Numbered from the stretch's first letter, positions 12,918-22,582 are shown. The stretch: 41,416 nucleotides of DNA from an uncultured Prochlorococcus sp. (GCA_902624085.1 CACNWD010000009.1:1-41416); one strand, 5' to 3'. Notes: generated by a model not told the origin, from the sequence alone. Program-made: numbers and translations.

Positions 12918-13733
12918 TTGGCGAAAACTAATCGCACTATTTTAATTTGTTCAGGGAAAGGTGGTGTTGGTAAAACAACCTTAACAGCAAATCTTGGAAT
13001 TGCATTAGCTAACAGTGGAGCATCAACTGCTGTTCTTGATGCAGATTTTGGATTAAGAAATCTAGACTTACTCTTAGGGCTAGAGAATCGAATAATTTAT
13101 ACTGCACAAGATGTCCTTGACAACAATTGTCGCTTAGATCAAGCCTTAGTAAGACATAAACAAGAACCAAATTTAGCTTTGTTACCAGCAGGAGATCCAA
13201 GAATGCTTGACTGGATGAAACCTGATGATATGAAAAAAATAAGCAATTTACTAAGTGAAAAATTTGAATATGTTCTTATCGATTGTCCTGCCGGGGTAGA
13301 AGATGGTTTTAAAAATGCTCTTGCAGCCTCTAGAGAAGCCATAGTAGTTACAAATCCAGAATTATCAGCAGTAAGAGATGCAGATAGAGTTGTTGGAATT
13401 TTAAATACTTGTGATATTAATCCCATTCAACTAGTAATAAATAGAGTAAGGCCTACCATGATGGCTAATCAAGAGATGCTTTCTATTGAAGACGTTACTT
13501 CTATTCTTTCACTACCACTTTTAGGAATAGTATTGGAAGATGAGCAAGTCATTATAAGTACAAATAGAGGAGAACCATTAACTTTAAGTGGTAAAAAATC
13601 TCCTGCATCAAAATGTTATTTAAATGTTTCTCAACGCCTTAGAGGCGAAGATATTCCAGTAATAGATCCAAACAAAGCTAACAAAAGCTTAAAAGATAAG
13701 TTTATAAAACTAATGCAAACCAAGATTTTTTAA
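12918..13733 (+). CDS. minD: Septum site-determining ATPase MinD
   Basis: Membrane-associated P-loop ATPase of the MinD/ParA family that carries MinC to the membrane and is released by MinE. I chose the TTG at 12918 (271 aa, AKTNRTILIC...), since upstream residues from an alternative TTG at 12861 are not conserved-looking and 271 aa is the usual length. The deviant Walker A motif GKGGVGKTT is at 13-21; DADFGLRNLDLLLG and IDCPAGVE follow. The C-terminal KDKFIKLMQTKIF is the expected amphipathic membrane-targeting helix. The 119-base gap after minC is larger than others in the cluster and may hold a separate promoter. Confidence 0.95.
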   Translation: MAKTNRTILICSGKGGVGKTTLTANLGIALANSGASTAVLDADFGLRNLDLLLGLENRIIYTAQDVLDNNCRLDQALVRHKQEPNLALLPAGDPRMLDWMKPDDMKKISNLLSEKFEYVLIDCPAGVEDGFKNALAASREAIVVTNPELSAVRDADRVVGILNTCDINPIQLVINRVRPTMMANQEMLSIEDVTSILSLPLLGIVLEDEQVIISTNRGEPLTLSGKKSPASKCYLNVSQRLRGEDIPVIDPNKANKSLKDKFIKLMQTKIF

Positions 13734-13736
13734 AAA

Positions 13737-14054
13737 ATGACTCTTCGTGACCTTATTAACAAATTATTAGGTAGAGAAACTGCAAGTGCTAATACCGCAA
13801 GAGAAAGACTTCAGCTTGTCTTAGCGCATGACAGAGTTGATATGAGTTCATTGTCAACAGATCTCCTTGATAAGATGAGAAAAGAAATTCTAGATGTAGT
13901 TGCAAAATATGTTGAAATTGATTTCGATGAAGTCGCTGTAAGCTTAGAAACTGAGGACAGAATGACTGCTCTTGTTGCTAATTTACCCATCAAAAGAACA
14001 ATTTCTGGAGAAATACAATTTAAAAATATTGAAAAAAAAATAAATAAAAAATAA
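13737..14054 (+). CDS. minE: Cell division topological specificity factor MinE
   Basis: Small protein that stimulates MinD ATPase and gives the Min system its positional information. The 105-residue product has the N-terminal anti-MinCD part, with [15 protein letters not shown] near 19-33, and the topological specificity domain after it ([24 protein letters not shown]). It begins three bases after minD. The C-terminal tail is lysine-rich. Complete and of normal length for cyanobacteria. Confidence 0.95.
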   Translation: MTLRDLINKLLGRETASANTARERLQLVLAHDRVDMSSLSTDLLDKMRKEILDVVAKYVEIDFDEVAVSLETEDRMTALVANLPIKRTISGEIQFKNIEKKINKK

Positions 14055-14095
14055 TTTTCTAAAATTTACCAATCTTTATGTAAAATAGTTTTTGT

Positions 14096-14167
14096 GCCGG
14101 CTTAGCTCAGCGGTAGAGCAGCGCTTTTGTAAAGCGAAGGTCATCAGTTCAAATCTGTTAGCCGGCA
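14096..14167 (+). tRNA. trnT-UGU: tRNA-Thr (anticodon TGT)
   Basis: 72-nt cloverleaf. The acceptor GCCGGCT pairs with AGCCGGC and is followed by A. The D arm is GCTCAGCGGTAGAGC, the anticodon loop TTTGTAA carries TGT, and the T arm contains AGTTCAAATCT. The outermost anticodon-stem pair is a G-A mismatch. A T-run immediately after the gene can end transcription. Confidence 0.96.
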
Positions 14168-14172
14168 TTTTT

Positions 14173-14331
14173 TTACTCTTTTTTTTCACTTATTAAAAAA
14201 GAAAAAATGATCAATAAGATGATCCCTAATAGTCGAATCTCAAAAATACTAGTTAAAAATCCAGACAGCGGTTTTATTATCCAATAAAAAAATGATTGCA
14301 ATAAAATAATAAAGAAAATTAGTGTATACAT
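14173..14331 (-). CDS. 52-residue hydrophobic protein coupled to the Sua5/YrdC gene
   Basis: Short ORF on the minus strand starting ATG at 14331. The translation begins MYTLIFFIILLQSFFYW and ends FLISEKKE, with two hydrophobic segments (about 3-20 and 33-48) separated by a short IKPLSG and EIR linker, so it is predicted to be a two-helix membrane protein with a charged C-terminal tail. Its ATG directly abuts the TAG stop of the YrdC-family gene (TAGATG), a strong sign of translational coupling. I do not recognise a family. Low-complexity A+T-rich DNA can produce hydrophobic ORFs by chance, but the complete ORF exactly filling the space between the YrdC gene and tRNA-Thr favours a real gene. 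Confidence 0.65.
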   Translation of the reverse strand: MYTLIFFIILLQSFFYWIIKPLSGFLTSIFEIRLLGIILLIIFSFLISEKKE

Positions 14332-14913
14332 CTATGTGATTTTTGAAATAGGAATTTGTCCCTCTCTAACTAATCTCCATTTTCCATCTTTTACCCAAGA
14401 TATTATTGTACTTCCAAGACCACTACATTCTTCCCAAGGGAGGGGTCCTAAAAGATCAACGTCTGGTAAATCATTAGAAACTGATTCTGCAACAAAAGAT
14501 GTATCTAATCCAGAAATATTAGCGCTTGAGGTAGCCAAAGGACCTGTTTCTAATATTAGAGACCTCGCAGTTAAAGAATCAGGAATCCGTATTCCTAAAG
14601 TATTGTCACTGGAAATAAAATTTAGGCTTTTATTGTTCCTGATAGGAATTATTAGAGTAAGAGGCCCAGGCCAAAACTTTTCTGCAACTTTTTGAAAATC
14701 ATCTCTTGCATCATTATCGACATAATCAATAACTTGCTGAATTTGTGATCCCATTAAAATTAATGCCTTATTTTTATCTCGTTTTTTTATTTTGTAAATG
14801 ATATTAGAGAATTCTGGCATACAAGCAATTGCGGGGAGAGTATCAGTCTGAAATATTATTGGTTTACCAAGCTTTAATTTTTCAAGAGCTTCGATTTGGC
14901 TAATTATTTTCAT
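14332..14913 (-). CDS. Sua5/YciO/YrdC-family protein (probable threonylcarbamoyl-AMP synthase)
   Basis: Family members make L-threonylcarbamoyladenylate from threonine, bicarbonate and ATP for the universal t6A37 modification of ANN-decoding tRNAs. Visible motifs are KPIIFQTDTLPAI (PTDT-like region), IKKRDKNKALILM (KxR...K-P-L-like nucleotide site), GPLTLIIP, GIRIPDS and ATSSANISG near 130-140, all in the expected order. I prefer the ATG at 14913 (193 aa) over the upstream TTG at 14919, which adds two residues. It is separated from prmC by about 23 bases and shares its stop/start junction with the small downstream gene. The protein lacks the Sua5 C-terminal domain, so it is of the short YrdC type. 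Confidence 0.88.
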   Translation of the reverse strand: MKIISQIEALEKLKLGKPIIFQTDTLPAIACMPEFSNIIYKIKKRDKNKALILMGSQIQQVIDYVDNDARDDFQKVAEKFWPGPLTLIIPIRNNKSLNFISSDNTLGIRIPDSLTARSLILETGPLATSSANISGLDTSFVAESVSNDLPDVDLLGPLPWEECSGLGSTIISWVKDGKWRLVREGQIPISKIT

Positions 14914-14936
14914 ACACAATGAAAATTTAAATTAAT

Positions 14937-15806
14937 CTATTTATATCTTCCAATTGTAAATCTTCCAATACCAAATGTATCTTTGATAGTCTTTAAGGAA
15001 TCAAATCCATATCCTCGCAATAAATTTTTGATTTCTTTAGATTGATTAAAATGATTTTCCAAAATAAGCCAACCACCTTTAATAAGAAATTTTGGGGCAT
15101 CTGAAATAATTTGTTTGATATGAAACAAACCATCTTCTCCACCATACAAAGCTTTCTTAGGTTCAAAATCTAATACCGAAGAAGGTAATCTTTCATAAAC
15201 ATTTTTTGGTATATAAGGTGGATTGGATATAGCTAAATTAATCATTCCGGCATAATGTGTTAAAGGTTGCCACCAATTACCGCAATAGAAGTTTATATTT
15301 AAATTCGAGGAGATTAATTTATGATTTCTTTGAGCAATATTAATAGCATTTATATCTATATCAGTTGCTAAGCCTTTCCAATTTTTATTTTCTGCAGCTA
15401 AAGATATTGCAATTGATCCTGAGCCTGTGCCTAAATCTGCAAAAACTATTTTTTTATCTTCAGATGCAATAATTTTAGTAGCAATTTCAACAATTTGTTC
15501 TGTCTCTACCCGTGGTATTAAAACATCTGTTGATAATTCAAATTTAAAATTTCTCCAGTATGTGCTACCGCATATATATTGTATTGGTTTGGAAAGATTG
15601 GTATGATCAAGCCATTTTTTCTTAAGAGAATGAAAATCTATCTTTAAATAAACTTTCTCTTTAAAATTAATTTTTAATAAAAGTAAATCAGATTTTGTAA
15701 TACCTCCTAGCAAATCTAGTAATAAATAAAGATCATCGATATCTTGTCTAGTGTTTTTGATATCTTTTATCCACAAAAAAAGATCTTTTGTGGAAATTTC
15801 ATACAT
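14937..15806 (-). CDS. prmC: Peptide chain release factor N5-glutamine methyltransferase (PrmC/HemK)
   Basis: SAM-dependent methyltransferase that modifies the GGQ glutamine of release factors RF1 and RF2. The 289-residue protein has an N-terminal helical substrate domain (about 1-75), PRVETE near 99-104, the SAM-binding motif DLGTGSGSIAIS at 124-135 and the catalytic NPPY at 195-198. All hallmark residues are intact. It starts 14 bases after the psbM stop and precedes the YrdC gene, so a psbM-prmC-yrdC-small-gene transcription unit on the minus strand is likely, linking translation-termination and tRNA-modification enzymes. Confidence 0.95.
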   Translation of the reverse strand: MYEISTKDLFLWIKDIKNTRQDIDDLYLLLDLLGGITKSDLLLLKINFKEKVYLKIDFHSLKKKWLDHTNLSKPIQYICGSTYWRNFKFELSTDVLIPRVETEQIVEIATKIIASEDKKIVFADLGTGSGSIAISLAAENKNWKGLATDIDINAINIAQRNHKLISSNLNINFYCGNWWQPLTHYAGMINLAISNPPYIPKNVYERLPSSVLDFEPKKALYGGEDGLFHIKQIISDAPKFLIKGGWLILENHFNQSKEIKNLLRGYGFDSLKTIKDTFGIGRFTIGRYK

Positions 15807-15820
15807 TACTAGATTAGATT

Positions 15821-15979
15821 TTAATTTTTAGGTTTTGGTCCAAGTCTACCTTTACTTGAATCTGAGTAAAAACTTGATTTTTCTCCATCACTAGTTGAGA
15901 TAAATAATCCGATTAAAAAAATCGTTGGTACTCCTACAAAAAGTAAACTTGCAACGAATCCAAAATTTGTTGTTTCCAT
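15821..15979 (-). CDS. psbM: Photosystem II reaction-centre protein M (PsbM)
   Basis: Low-molecular-weight PSII subunit at the dimer interface. The ORF encodes 52 residues beginning METTNFGFVASLLFVGVPTI, one transmembrane helix at about 7-28, followed by the hydrophilic tail DGEKSSFYSDSSKGRLGPKP typical of picocyanobacterial PsbM, which is longer than the roughly 35-residue form of other cyanobacteria. Start ATG at 15979 and stop TAA at 15821-15823 read directly. It is divergent from psbB across a 480-base intergenic region. Confidence 0.93.
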   Translation of the reverse strand: METTNFGFVASLLFVGVPTIFLIGLFISTSDGEKSSFYSDSSKGRLGPKPKN

Positions 15980-16459
15980 TTAGATAAGATCAAATTGATA
16001 AATAAACTATAAACAGTTAAATGTATTTAAAGTGGAAAAATTAATAAAGAGCTGCAACTCATTAACAGTCTTAAACAATTTATTGGGCAAATATCAAATT
16101 TTATGAATTAAAAGTTAAGAAAATTTTTCTAGATATTTTTTTAATTTCAATATTAGGTTTGCCTAAAAGTTTTAATTTTTAAATTTGAAAGAAATACAAG
16201 AAAAATTTTTTAAATTTTTGGCATTTATTTTGTTAAATATTTGTTTTTTAGCAACATTTAATGATGAAACTTTGAGAATTGTGACCAAATTATTAACAAA
16301 TTTTCCTCAGTTATTTAGCTAAAAGTCAGTTATGCAAAGCTTTAACACGAATCTTACAAAATAATTTAATTAATTACAAAATCCACTGAACTAGTAAAAA
16401 AACCCTTACTATCATGATGTTTAGCTGTTAAAAACAGCATCTCTATAAAGATTTGAACG
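15980..16459. other. Intergenic region between psbM (-) and psbB (+)
   Basis: 480 bases, very A+T-rich, with no convincing ORF or RNA gene. It must contain both the psbM and psbB promoters. A TATAGT-like -10 hexamer lies close upstream of psbM (minus strand, near 16005-16010) without a clear -35. A small hairpin near the psbB start is listed separately. Nothing else stands out. Confidence 0.7.
16424..16438. repeat. Inverted repeat GCTGTT-AAA-AACAGC before psbB
   Basis: Two 6-base arms with a 3-base centre, ending 21 bases before the psbB ATG. If it lies in the 5' untranslated leader it could form a small hairpin influencing translation or mRNA stability; otherwise it could be an operator. 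Observation only. Confidence 0.45.
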
Positions 16460-17983
16460 ATGGGATTGCCCTGGTATCGAGTTCACACAGTAGTTATTAA
16501 CGACCCAGGTCGTCTACTAGCTGTGCATCTCATGCATACTGCACTATTAGCCGGCTGGGCCGGCTCTATGGCCCTTTATGAATTGGCCATTTTTGACCCT
16601 TCAGACCCTGTTTTTAATCCAATGTGGAGACAGGGTATGTACGTTATGCCATTTATGGCAAGACTAGGAATTACTAGTAGTTGGAACGGATGGGATATCA
16701 CTGGAGCAACTGGCGTTGATCCAGGTTTTTGGAGTTTTGAAGGTGTTGCCGCTGCCCACATTGTATTTAGCGGACTTTTAATGCTCGCTTCAATTTGGCA
16801 TTGGACATACTGGGATTTAGATCTCTGGGAAGACTCAAGAACTGGAGAACCAGCTCTTGATCTACCAAGAATATTTGGTATCCATTTACTTTTAGCTGGT
16901 TTAACATGTTTTGGATTTGGAGCTTTTCATTGTGCGAATGTAGGTATATGGGTTTCAGATCCATATGGACTAACTGGGCATGTTGAACCAGTTGCACCAT
17001 CATGGGGAGCAGAAGGATTTAATCCATTTAATCCAGGAGGAATAGTTGCTAATCATATTGCAGCTGGCCTTATGGGTATTATTGGAGGAATTTTTCACAT
17101 TACTAATAGACCAGGAGAAAGACTTTACAAAGCCTTAAAACTTGGAAGTCTTGAAGGGGTTTTAGCAAGTGCCCTTGCTGCTGTTCTATTTGTCTCATTT
17201 GTAGTCGCAGGAACTATGTGGTATGGCTCAGCAACCACCCCAATTGAGCTTTTTGGGCCAACTAGATATCAGTGGGATTCAAGTTACTTCAAAACAGAAA
17301 TCAATAGAAGAGTCCAGACAGCTATTGATAATGGAGCTACGAAGGAAGAAGCTTATGCTTCAATCCCGGAAAAGCTAGCCTTTTATGACTACGTAGGAAA
17401 TAGTCCAGCCAAAGGAGGACTCTTCAGGGTTGGAGCTTTAGTTAATGGTGATGGCTTACCAACTGGTTGGCAAGGTCATATTTCCTTCCAAGATAAAGAG
17501 GGTAATGAATTAGAAGTAAGAAGAATTCCTAATTTCTTCGAAAACTTCCCAGTTATCCTTGAAGACAAGGAAGGTAATGTAAGAGCTGATATACCTTTTA
17601 GAAGAGCTGAGGCTAAGTATTCATTCGAACAAACTGGCATTACAGCAACTATTTATGGTGGAGATTTGAATGGTCAAACATTTACTGACCCTGCTGTAGT
17701 TAAAAGATTAGCTAGGAAAGCTCAATTAGGTGAAGCTTTTAAATTCGATAGAGAAACTTACAAATCAGATGGAGTCTTTCGTAGCTCGCCAAGAGCATGG
17801 TTCACTTATGCCCATTTGTGCTTTGGTTTGCTCTTCTTGTTTGGTCATTGGTGGCATGCTTCAAGAACTCTATACAGAGAAAGATTTGCTGGAATTTCTG
17901 CAGATTTTGGAGATCAAGTCGAATTTGGTCTTTTCAAGAAGCTTGGTGATGAGACCACAAGAAGAATACCTGGAAAGGTTTAA
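16460..17983 (+). CDS. psbB: Photosystem II CP47 chlorophyll apoprotein (PsbB)
   Basis: Core antenna protein of PSII that binds chlorophyll and transfers excitation to the D1/D2 reaction centre. The 507 residues include the canonical opening [12 protein letters not shown], six transmembrane helices with paired histidines ([66 protein letters not shown]; and the last near 446-465 with [15 protein letters not shown]), and the large lumenal loop between helices 5 and 6. Full length, no anomalies. psbT follows after 24 bases, as in all cyanobacteria. Confidence 0.98.
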   Translation: MGLPWYRVHTVVINDPGRLLAVHLMHTALLAGWAGSMALYELAIFDPSDPVFNPMWRQGMYVMPFMARLGITSSWNGWDITGATGVDPGFWSFEGVAAAHIVFSGLLMLASIWHWTYWDLDLWEDSRTGEPALDLPRIFGIHLLLAGLTCFGFGAFHCANVGIWVSDPYGLTGHVEPVAPSWGAEGFNPFNPGGIVANHIAAGLMGIIGGIFHITNRPGERLYKALKLGSLEGVLASALAAVLFVSFVVAGTMWYGSATTPIELFGPTRYQWDSSYFKTEINRRVQTAIDNGATKEEAYASIPEKLAFYDYVGNSPAKGGLFRVGALVNGDGLPTGWQGHISFQDKEGNELEVRRIPNFFENFPVILEDKEGNVRADIPFRRAEAKYSFEQTGITATIYGGDLNGQTFTDPAVVKRLARKAQLGEAFKFDRETYKSDGVFRSSPRAWFTYAHLCFGLLFLFGHWWHASRTLYRERFAGISADFGDQVEFGLFKKLGDETTRRIPGKV

Positions 17984-18007
17984 TTAACATTATTTATTTA
18001 TTTTCTT

Positions 18008-18112
18008 ATGGAAGCATTTGCTTACGTACTAATTTTAACTCTCGCAGTAGTTACTTTATTCTTTGCCGTCGCTTTTAGAGATCCTCCTAAATGGGATCAA
18101 AAAGATAGGTAA
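18008..18112 (+). CDS. psbT: Photosystem II protein T (PsbT)
   Basis: Single-helix PSII subunit near the dimer interface and the QA site. The ORF encodes 34 residues, [20 protein letters not shown] then [14 protein letters not shown]. This is the typical PsbT helix plus FRDPP(K/R) tail. It starts 24 bases after psbB and is followed at once by a strong terminator, so psbB-psbT form a two-gene unit. Confidence 0.96.
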   Translation: MEAFAYVLILTLAVVTLFFAVAFRDPPKWDQKDR

Positions 18113-18152
18113 AAAAAAACCTCACTTAAATATCTTAAGTGAGGTTTTTTTA
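18112..18152 (+). terminator. Rho-independent terminator after psbT
   Basis: Stem CCTCACTTAA (18120-18129) pairs with TTAAGTGAGG (18135-18144) across a 5-base loop. It is preceded by an A-run and followed by TTTTTTT, so it may work in both directions. A perfect 10-bp stem, the clearest terminator in the window. Confidence 0.93.
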
Positions 18153-18216
18153 TTGAAGCTTTTCATCGAATACAAAATTTACTAGTATTAGGGTTAACTC
18201 TTCATTATTTGACTAG

Positions 18217-18696
18217 ATGCAGTGTCCAAATTGTCAAAATACAGATAGCAGAGTTTTAGAATCTAGATCTGCTGACACTGGTAAAAGTGTTAGAAGAAGG
18301 AGAGAATGTTTAAATTGCAGTTCAAGATTTACTACGTATGAAAGAATTGAATCAATGCCAATAGCAGTGATAAAAAAAGATGGAAGTAGAGAACTTTTCA
18401 ATAAGGATAAACTAATCAGAGGGATATCCCGTGCTTGTGAAAAAACAAATTTTTCAAGTGAGTCTATAATTAATTTTGTTGACTCTATAGAATCACAAAT
18501 TATTCAAGACGCAAATAAAGATATTAAATCTTCAGAGATTGGAGAATTAATTCTTAATAATCTTAGGAATGAAAATGAGGTTGCCTACATTAGATTTGCA
18601 TCAGTCTATAGAAAATTTAATGGAGTTAAAGATTTTATTGCAACTCTTCAATCTTTGAAAAATACATCTAAGAATGAATTAGCTTCAATTCTTTAA
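18217..18696 (+). CDS. nrdR: Transcriptional repressor NrdR
   Basis: Nucleotide-sensing repressor of ribonucleotide reductase genes. The 159-residue protein has the four-cysteine zinc ribbon (Cys3, Cys6, Cys31, Cys34) with RRRRECLNC and RFTTYER after it, then an ATP-cone domain from about 49 ([20 protein letters not shown]) to 139 ([13 protein letters not shown]). Complete and normal in length. No ribonucleotide reductase gene lies in the window, so it acts in trans. It stands between the psbT terminator and rpsA. Confidence 0.96.
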   Translation: MQCPNCQNTDSRVLESRSADTGKSVRRRRECLNCSSRFTTYERIESMPIAVIKKDGSRELFNKDKLIRGISRACEKTNFSSESIINFVDSIESQIIQDANKDIKSSEIGELILNNLRNENEVAYIRFASVYRKFNGVKDFIATLQSLKNTSKNELASIL

Positions 18697-18801
18697 AATT
18701 ATGCATATTAAAGTGTAGAATAAATAAGCCATGACAGTGTATTTATATTGCAGGATGAATACACCCCTTTCTCACTACCTAAGGTAGACTGCTTAAATCA
18801 A

Positions 18802-19896
18802 ATGTACGAAAATGCTCCCGAAACATCAACAGAATCAACTGGTGAGGTAAACACATTAGATGTAAAAGAGGATGAAACAAACTCAGCAAGCACTTCGAGT
18901 TCTGAATTAACTTATAAAGATAAAGATATCCCTTCTGCAGACGAATCTTCTAGTAGAAGAAATAATGATTTAGAAAATGCTGGTTTTACTCAAGAGGAAT
19001 TTGCTTCTTTATTAGGGAAGTATGACTATAATTTCAAGCCTGGAGATCTCGTAAAAGGAACAGTTTTCGCTCTCGAACCAAAAGGAGCGATGATAGATAT
19101 CGGAGCAAAAACTGCAGCATTTATGCCGATGCAAGAAGTCTCCATTAATAGAGTAGAGGGATTAAGTGATGTATTACAGCCCTCTGAGTCAAGAGAATTC
19201 TTCATAATGACTGAAGAGAACGAAGATGGGCAACTCGCATTATCAATTAGAAGAATTGAATACCAGAGAGCTTGGGAAAGAGTTAGACAATTACAGAAAG
19301 AGGATGCAACTATTTATTCTGAGGTTTTTGCTACAAATAGAGGTGGCGCTTTAGTAAGAGTAGAGGGTTTAAGAGGTTTTATACCAGGCTCTCATATTAG
19401 TGCACGCAAAATAAAAGAAGACCTTGAGGGAGAATATTTACCATTGAAATTTTTAGAAGTTGACGAAGAAAGGAACCGATTAGTATTAAGTCATAGAAGG
19501 GCATTGGTTGAGAAGAAAATGAATAGATTAGAAGTCGGTGAAGTAGTTGTGGGTTCAGTGAAAGGAATTAAACCTTACGGAGCATTTATAGATATTGGTG
19601 GAGTAAGTGGACTCCTTCATATTTCTGAAATTAGTCACGAACATATTGAAACTCCGCATAATATTTTAAACGTTAATGATCAAATGAAAGTAATGATAAT
19701 AGATTTAGATTCTGAAAGAGGGAGAATTTCACTTTCTACAAAAGCTTTAGAACCTGAACCCGGTGATATGCTTACGGACCCTCAAAAAGTATTTAATAAA
19801 GCTGAAGAGATGGCTGCAAAATATAAGCAAATGTTATTTGAGCAAACAGATGAGACCGAAGAACAAGTAGCTGCAACAGTCACTGAAAATGAATAA
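18802..19896 (+). CDS. rpsA: 30S ribosomal protein S1
   Basis: Ribosomal protein S1, which binds mRNA near the ribosome entry site. From the ATG at 18802 it is 364 aa; an in-frame TTG at 18748 would give 382 aa, and the true start is uncertain because neither has a strong ribosome-binding site. An acidic, serine-rich N-terminal stretch of about 70 residues precedes the conserved [16 protein letters not shown]. Three S1 (OB-fold) repeats follow, beginning [26 protein letters not shown] and [25 protein letters not shown], the three-repeat form typical of cyanobacteria and chloroplasts. metK starts within its last codons (8-base overlap). Confidence 0.92.
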   Translation: MYENAPETSTESTGEVNTLDVKEDETNSASTSSSELTYKDKDIPSADESSSRRNNDLENAGFTQEEFASLLGKYDYNFKPGDLVKGTVFALEPKGAMIDIGAKTAAFMPMQEVSINRVEGLSDVLQPSESREFFIMTEENEDGQLALSIRRIEYQRAWERVRQLQKEDATIYSEVFATNRGGALVRVEGLRGFIPGSHISARKIKEDLEGEYLPLKFLEVDEERNRLVLSHRRALVEKKMNRLEVGEVVVGSVKGIKPYGAFIDIGGVSGLLHISEISHEHIETPHNILNVNDQMKVMIIDLDSERGRISLSTKALEPEPGDMLTDPQKVFNKAEEMAAKYKQMLFEQTDETEEQVAATVTENE

Positions 19897-21139
19897 TTTT
19901 GTCTTTACTTCTGAATCAGTTACAGAAGGTCATCCAGATAAAATATGTGATCAGATAAGTGATGCTGTGCTTGATGCTCTCCTTTATCAAGATCCGTCCA
20001 GCAGAGTAGCATGCGAGACGGTAGTAAATACTGGTCTTTGTCTATTAACAGGAGAGATTACGACCAAAGCAAAAGTTGATTACATCAAAATCGCTAGAAA
20101 TGTAATTGATCAAATTGGGTATAAAGGTTTTAAAGCTGGAGGCTTTGACGCAAATAGCTGTGCCGTTTTGGTAGCGCTGGACGAACAGTCTCCTGACATT
20201 GCTCAAGGAGTAGATGAAGCTGAAGATAATAACGAGGATGCCAAAAATAATCTTGGAGCAGGGGATCAAGGGATAATGTTTGGTTATGCTTGCGATGAAA
20301 CACCTGAGTTAATGCCTCTACCCATTAGCTTGGCACATAGATTAGCTAGACAACTATCAAAAATTAGACATGAAAATATTCTTAACTATCTCTTACCTGA
20401 TGGTAAAACTCAAGTAAGCGTTAATTATCAAGAAGACAAACCAGAATCAATTAACACAATTCTAATTTCAACACAACACCTGCCTGAAGTAGAAGGATTA
20501 ACCAATGAAAAAGAAATTAGAGAAAAAATAACCAAAGATCTTTGGGATAAAGTAGTACTTCCAGCCACTCATGACTTAGAGATAAAACCTCAGAAAGAAA
20601 AGACAAGATTTCTTGTAAACCCTACAGGAAAATTTGTAGTAGGAGGACCTCAGGGTGATGCCGGTTTAACCGGTAGAAAAATTATTGTTGATACTTATGG
20701 AGGGTATGCCAGACATGGAGGCGGAGCATTCTCAGGGAAAGATCCTACAAAAGTTGATAGATCAGCTGCTTATGCTGCAAGATACGTCGCAAAATCAATT
20801 GTTAAAGCAAAATTTGCAAAAAAAGCTGAAGTTCAGTTAAGTTACGCAATTGGTGTGGCTAATCCAATATCAATACTCATAGAAACTTTTGGAACCGGAA
20901 TATATTCTCAACCTGACTTGATTGAGATTATTAGAGAGAATTTTGATCTAAGACCTGCCTCAATACTAGAGGAATTTGATTTAAGAAATTTACCTAAGAA
21001 AATGGGTGGTGAATTTTTTGTTAAAACTGCAGCCTATGGACATTTTGGGCGAGAAGATTTATCTTTACCGTGGGAAAATGTAGATGAGAAAGTAAAAGAT
21101 TTAATAAAATTTGCTGAAAATTACTCAAAAATTATTTAA
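19889..21139 (+). CDS. metK: S-adenosylmethionine synthetase (MetK)
   Basis: Makes S-adenosylmethionine from methionine and ATP. The 416-residue enzyme has the family motifs in order: [17 protein letters not shown] at 14-30, [15 protein letters not shown] at 123-137, and [23 protein letters not shown] near 290. The start ATG overlaps the end of rpsA by 8 bases and its stop overlaps the next start by one base, so rpsA-metK-kinase are translationally coupled. SAM is used by PrmC in this window and salvaged through MtnP. Confidence 0.97.
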   Translation: MNNFVFTSESVTEGHPDKICDQISDAVLDALLYQDPSSRVACETVVNTGLCLLTGEITTKAKVDYIKIARNVIDQIGYKGFKAGGFDANSCAVLVALDEQSPDIAQGVDEAEDNNEDAKNNLGAGDQGIMFGYACDETPELMPLPISLAHRLARQLSKIRHENILNYLLPDGKTQVSVNYQEDKPESINTILISTQHLPEVEGLTNEKEIREKITKDLWDKVVLPATHDLEIKPQKEKTRFLVNPTGKFVVGGPQGDAGLTGRKIIVDTYGGYARHGGGAFSGKDPTKVDRSAAYAARYVAKSIVKAKFAKKAEVQLSYAIGVANPISILIETFGTGIYSQPDLIEIIRENFDLRPASILEEFDLRNLPKKMGGEFFVKTAAYGHFGREDLSLPWENVDEKVKDLIKFAENYSKII

Positions 21140-22371
21140 TGACTAATGAATATTTTGGAGGGTTAGATTTTGGATCTAGCGGAGCCAGAATATCTATTAT
21201 CGATAAATCCAAAGAGATCATTTTTGAAGATTCTTGCATTTATAATTATGATTTTAAAAATCCAGAAGGATGGATAAATTCTTGTATTAAATTATTTGAA
21301 GGAATACCAATTCAAATAAAAAAACATTTCTCAAGATTATCTATTTCTGGTACTTCAGGAACGCTAGTACCTTGTGGATTAAATGGAAATATTTTAGGAA
21401 ATTCAATACCTTATAACGAAGCATGCACTACAAATTCTAAAAAACTAAAATCAATTGCCGGGGAAGATAAATTTTTAAATACCCCATATAGTAGTTTGGC
21501 AAAAGCGATCAAATTAATTGAAACTTTTGGTGATGATATCCTTTTAAGGCATCAAGCAGACTGGATATCAGGATGGTTTTTAAATGATTGGAGCTTCGGC
21601 GAAGAAGGTAACAATGTAAAACTTGGTTGGAATATTGTAAATAAATCATGGCCTGAAAGTTTCGAATCATTTTCTCTAACAAAATCGATACCAGTAATAA
21701 AGAAAAGTGGAAGCATTTTAGGAGAAATTAATCAATCAATTGCAAATTTACTTGGAATAAATGAGAATCTTTTACTAATTAGTGGAACAACTGATTCAAA
21801 TGCAGCATTTTTAGCTGCTCAAGTAAAAGAAAATGAAGGATTGACAGTCTTAGGTACGACAATTGTTTTAAAAAAAATAATTAAAAAAACTTTTAGCTAC
21901 CCTGGCATTACAATGCATAGAGTTAATGGTAATTGGATTTGTGGCGGATCTTCTAATGCTGGCTGTGGAGTTTTATCGAGATTTTTCTCTGATTTAGAAA
22001 TTAAAGAATTAAGTCAACAAATAAATCCTCAAAACAAAACGACTCTTAATTATCTTCCTTTAAATTCAACAGGAGAAAGATTTCCCACTCATAATCCATA
22101 CTTAAAGCCAATAATAAAACCAAGACCTGTTAGTGATGCATTATTTCTACATGGATTACTTGAAGGTTTAGCTAAGATTGAATTAAAGGGATGGCAAAAA
22201 CTTAAAACTCTTTCAGGATATTATCCAAAACAAATAATTACGATAGGAGGTGGTTCAAAGAATCCCCAGTGGAAATCAATACGAGAAAAAATACTTAAGG
22301 TCCCTATCGTAAACTCTAATAAATCAACTTCATTTGGTTCAGCACTTATTGCATTACGTACTGATTGTTAG
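21139..22371 (+). CDS. FGGY-family carbohydrate kinase (probable D-ribulose kinase type)
   Basis: Sugar kinase of the FGGY/ASKHA fold. Phosphate-1 motif DFGSSGAR at 10-17, SISGTSGTLVP near 66-76, the domain-II phosphate motif SGTTDSNAAFLA near 214-225 and the adenosine motif GGGSKNPQW near the C-terminus are visible. At 410 aa it is shorter than bacterial xylulokinases and resembles the cyanobacterial/plant XK1-like group, for which D-ribulose has been reported as a substrate. That substrate is an inference here. TAATG overlap with metK indicates coupling, though no metabolic link to SAM synthesis is obvious. Confidence 0.85.
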   Translation: MTNEYFGGLDFGSSGARISIIDKSKEIIFEDSCIYNYDFKNPEGWINSCIKLFEGIPIQIKKHFSRLSISGTSGTLVPCGLNGNILGNSIPYNEACTTNSKKLKSIAGEDKFLNTPYSSLAKAIKLIETFGDDILLRHQADWISGWFLNDWSFGEEGNNVKLGWNIVNKSWPESFESFSLTKSIPVIKKSGSILGEINQSIANLLGINENLLLISGTTDSNAAFLAAQVKENEGLTVLGTTIVLKKIIKKTFSYPGITMHRVNGNWICGGSSNAGCGVLSRFFSDLEIKELSQQINPQNKTTLNYLPLNSTGERFPTHNPYLKPIIKPRPVSDALFLHGLLEGLAKIELKGWQKLKTLSGYYPKQIITIGGGSKNPQWKSIREKILKVPIVNSNKSTSFGSALIALRTDC

Positions 22372-22478
22372 AATTTTACTAATCAATTATTTAATTTTCT
22401 TCAAATAAACATAATTCATAAACAATTTATTGAGAGGGGGTTCCGCAAATTAGATTCACTATCTAAAGTATTAATAAG

Positions 22479-22551
22479 GCCGGGATAGCTCAGTTGGTAG
22501 AGCAGGCGACTGAAAATCGCCGTGTCCCCAGTTCAAATCTGGGTCCTGGCA
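22479..22551 (+). tRNA. trnF-GAA: tRNA-Phe (anticodon GAA)
   Basis: 73-nt cloverleaf. The acceptor GCCGGGA pairs with TCCTGGC (one G-U) and is followed by A. The D arm is GCTCAGTTGGTAGAGC, the anticodon loop CTGAAAA carries GAA, and the T arm contains CCAGTTCAAATCTGG. It marks the left border of the accessory-looking stretch 22552-26823. Confidence 0.97.
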
Positions 22552-22582
22552 CCTCTATTCTTTATATGAATGGGGACAAATT

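Noticed and set aside
13139-13426. 95-codon minus-strand ORF inside minD
   Set aside because: Shadow of a highly conserved gene; no domain or coupling to other genes.
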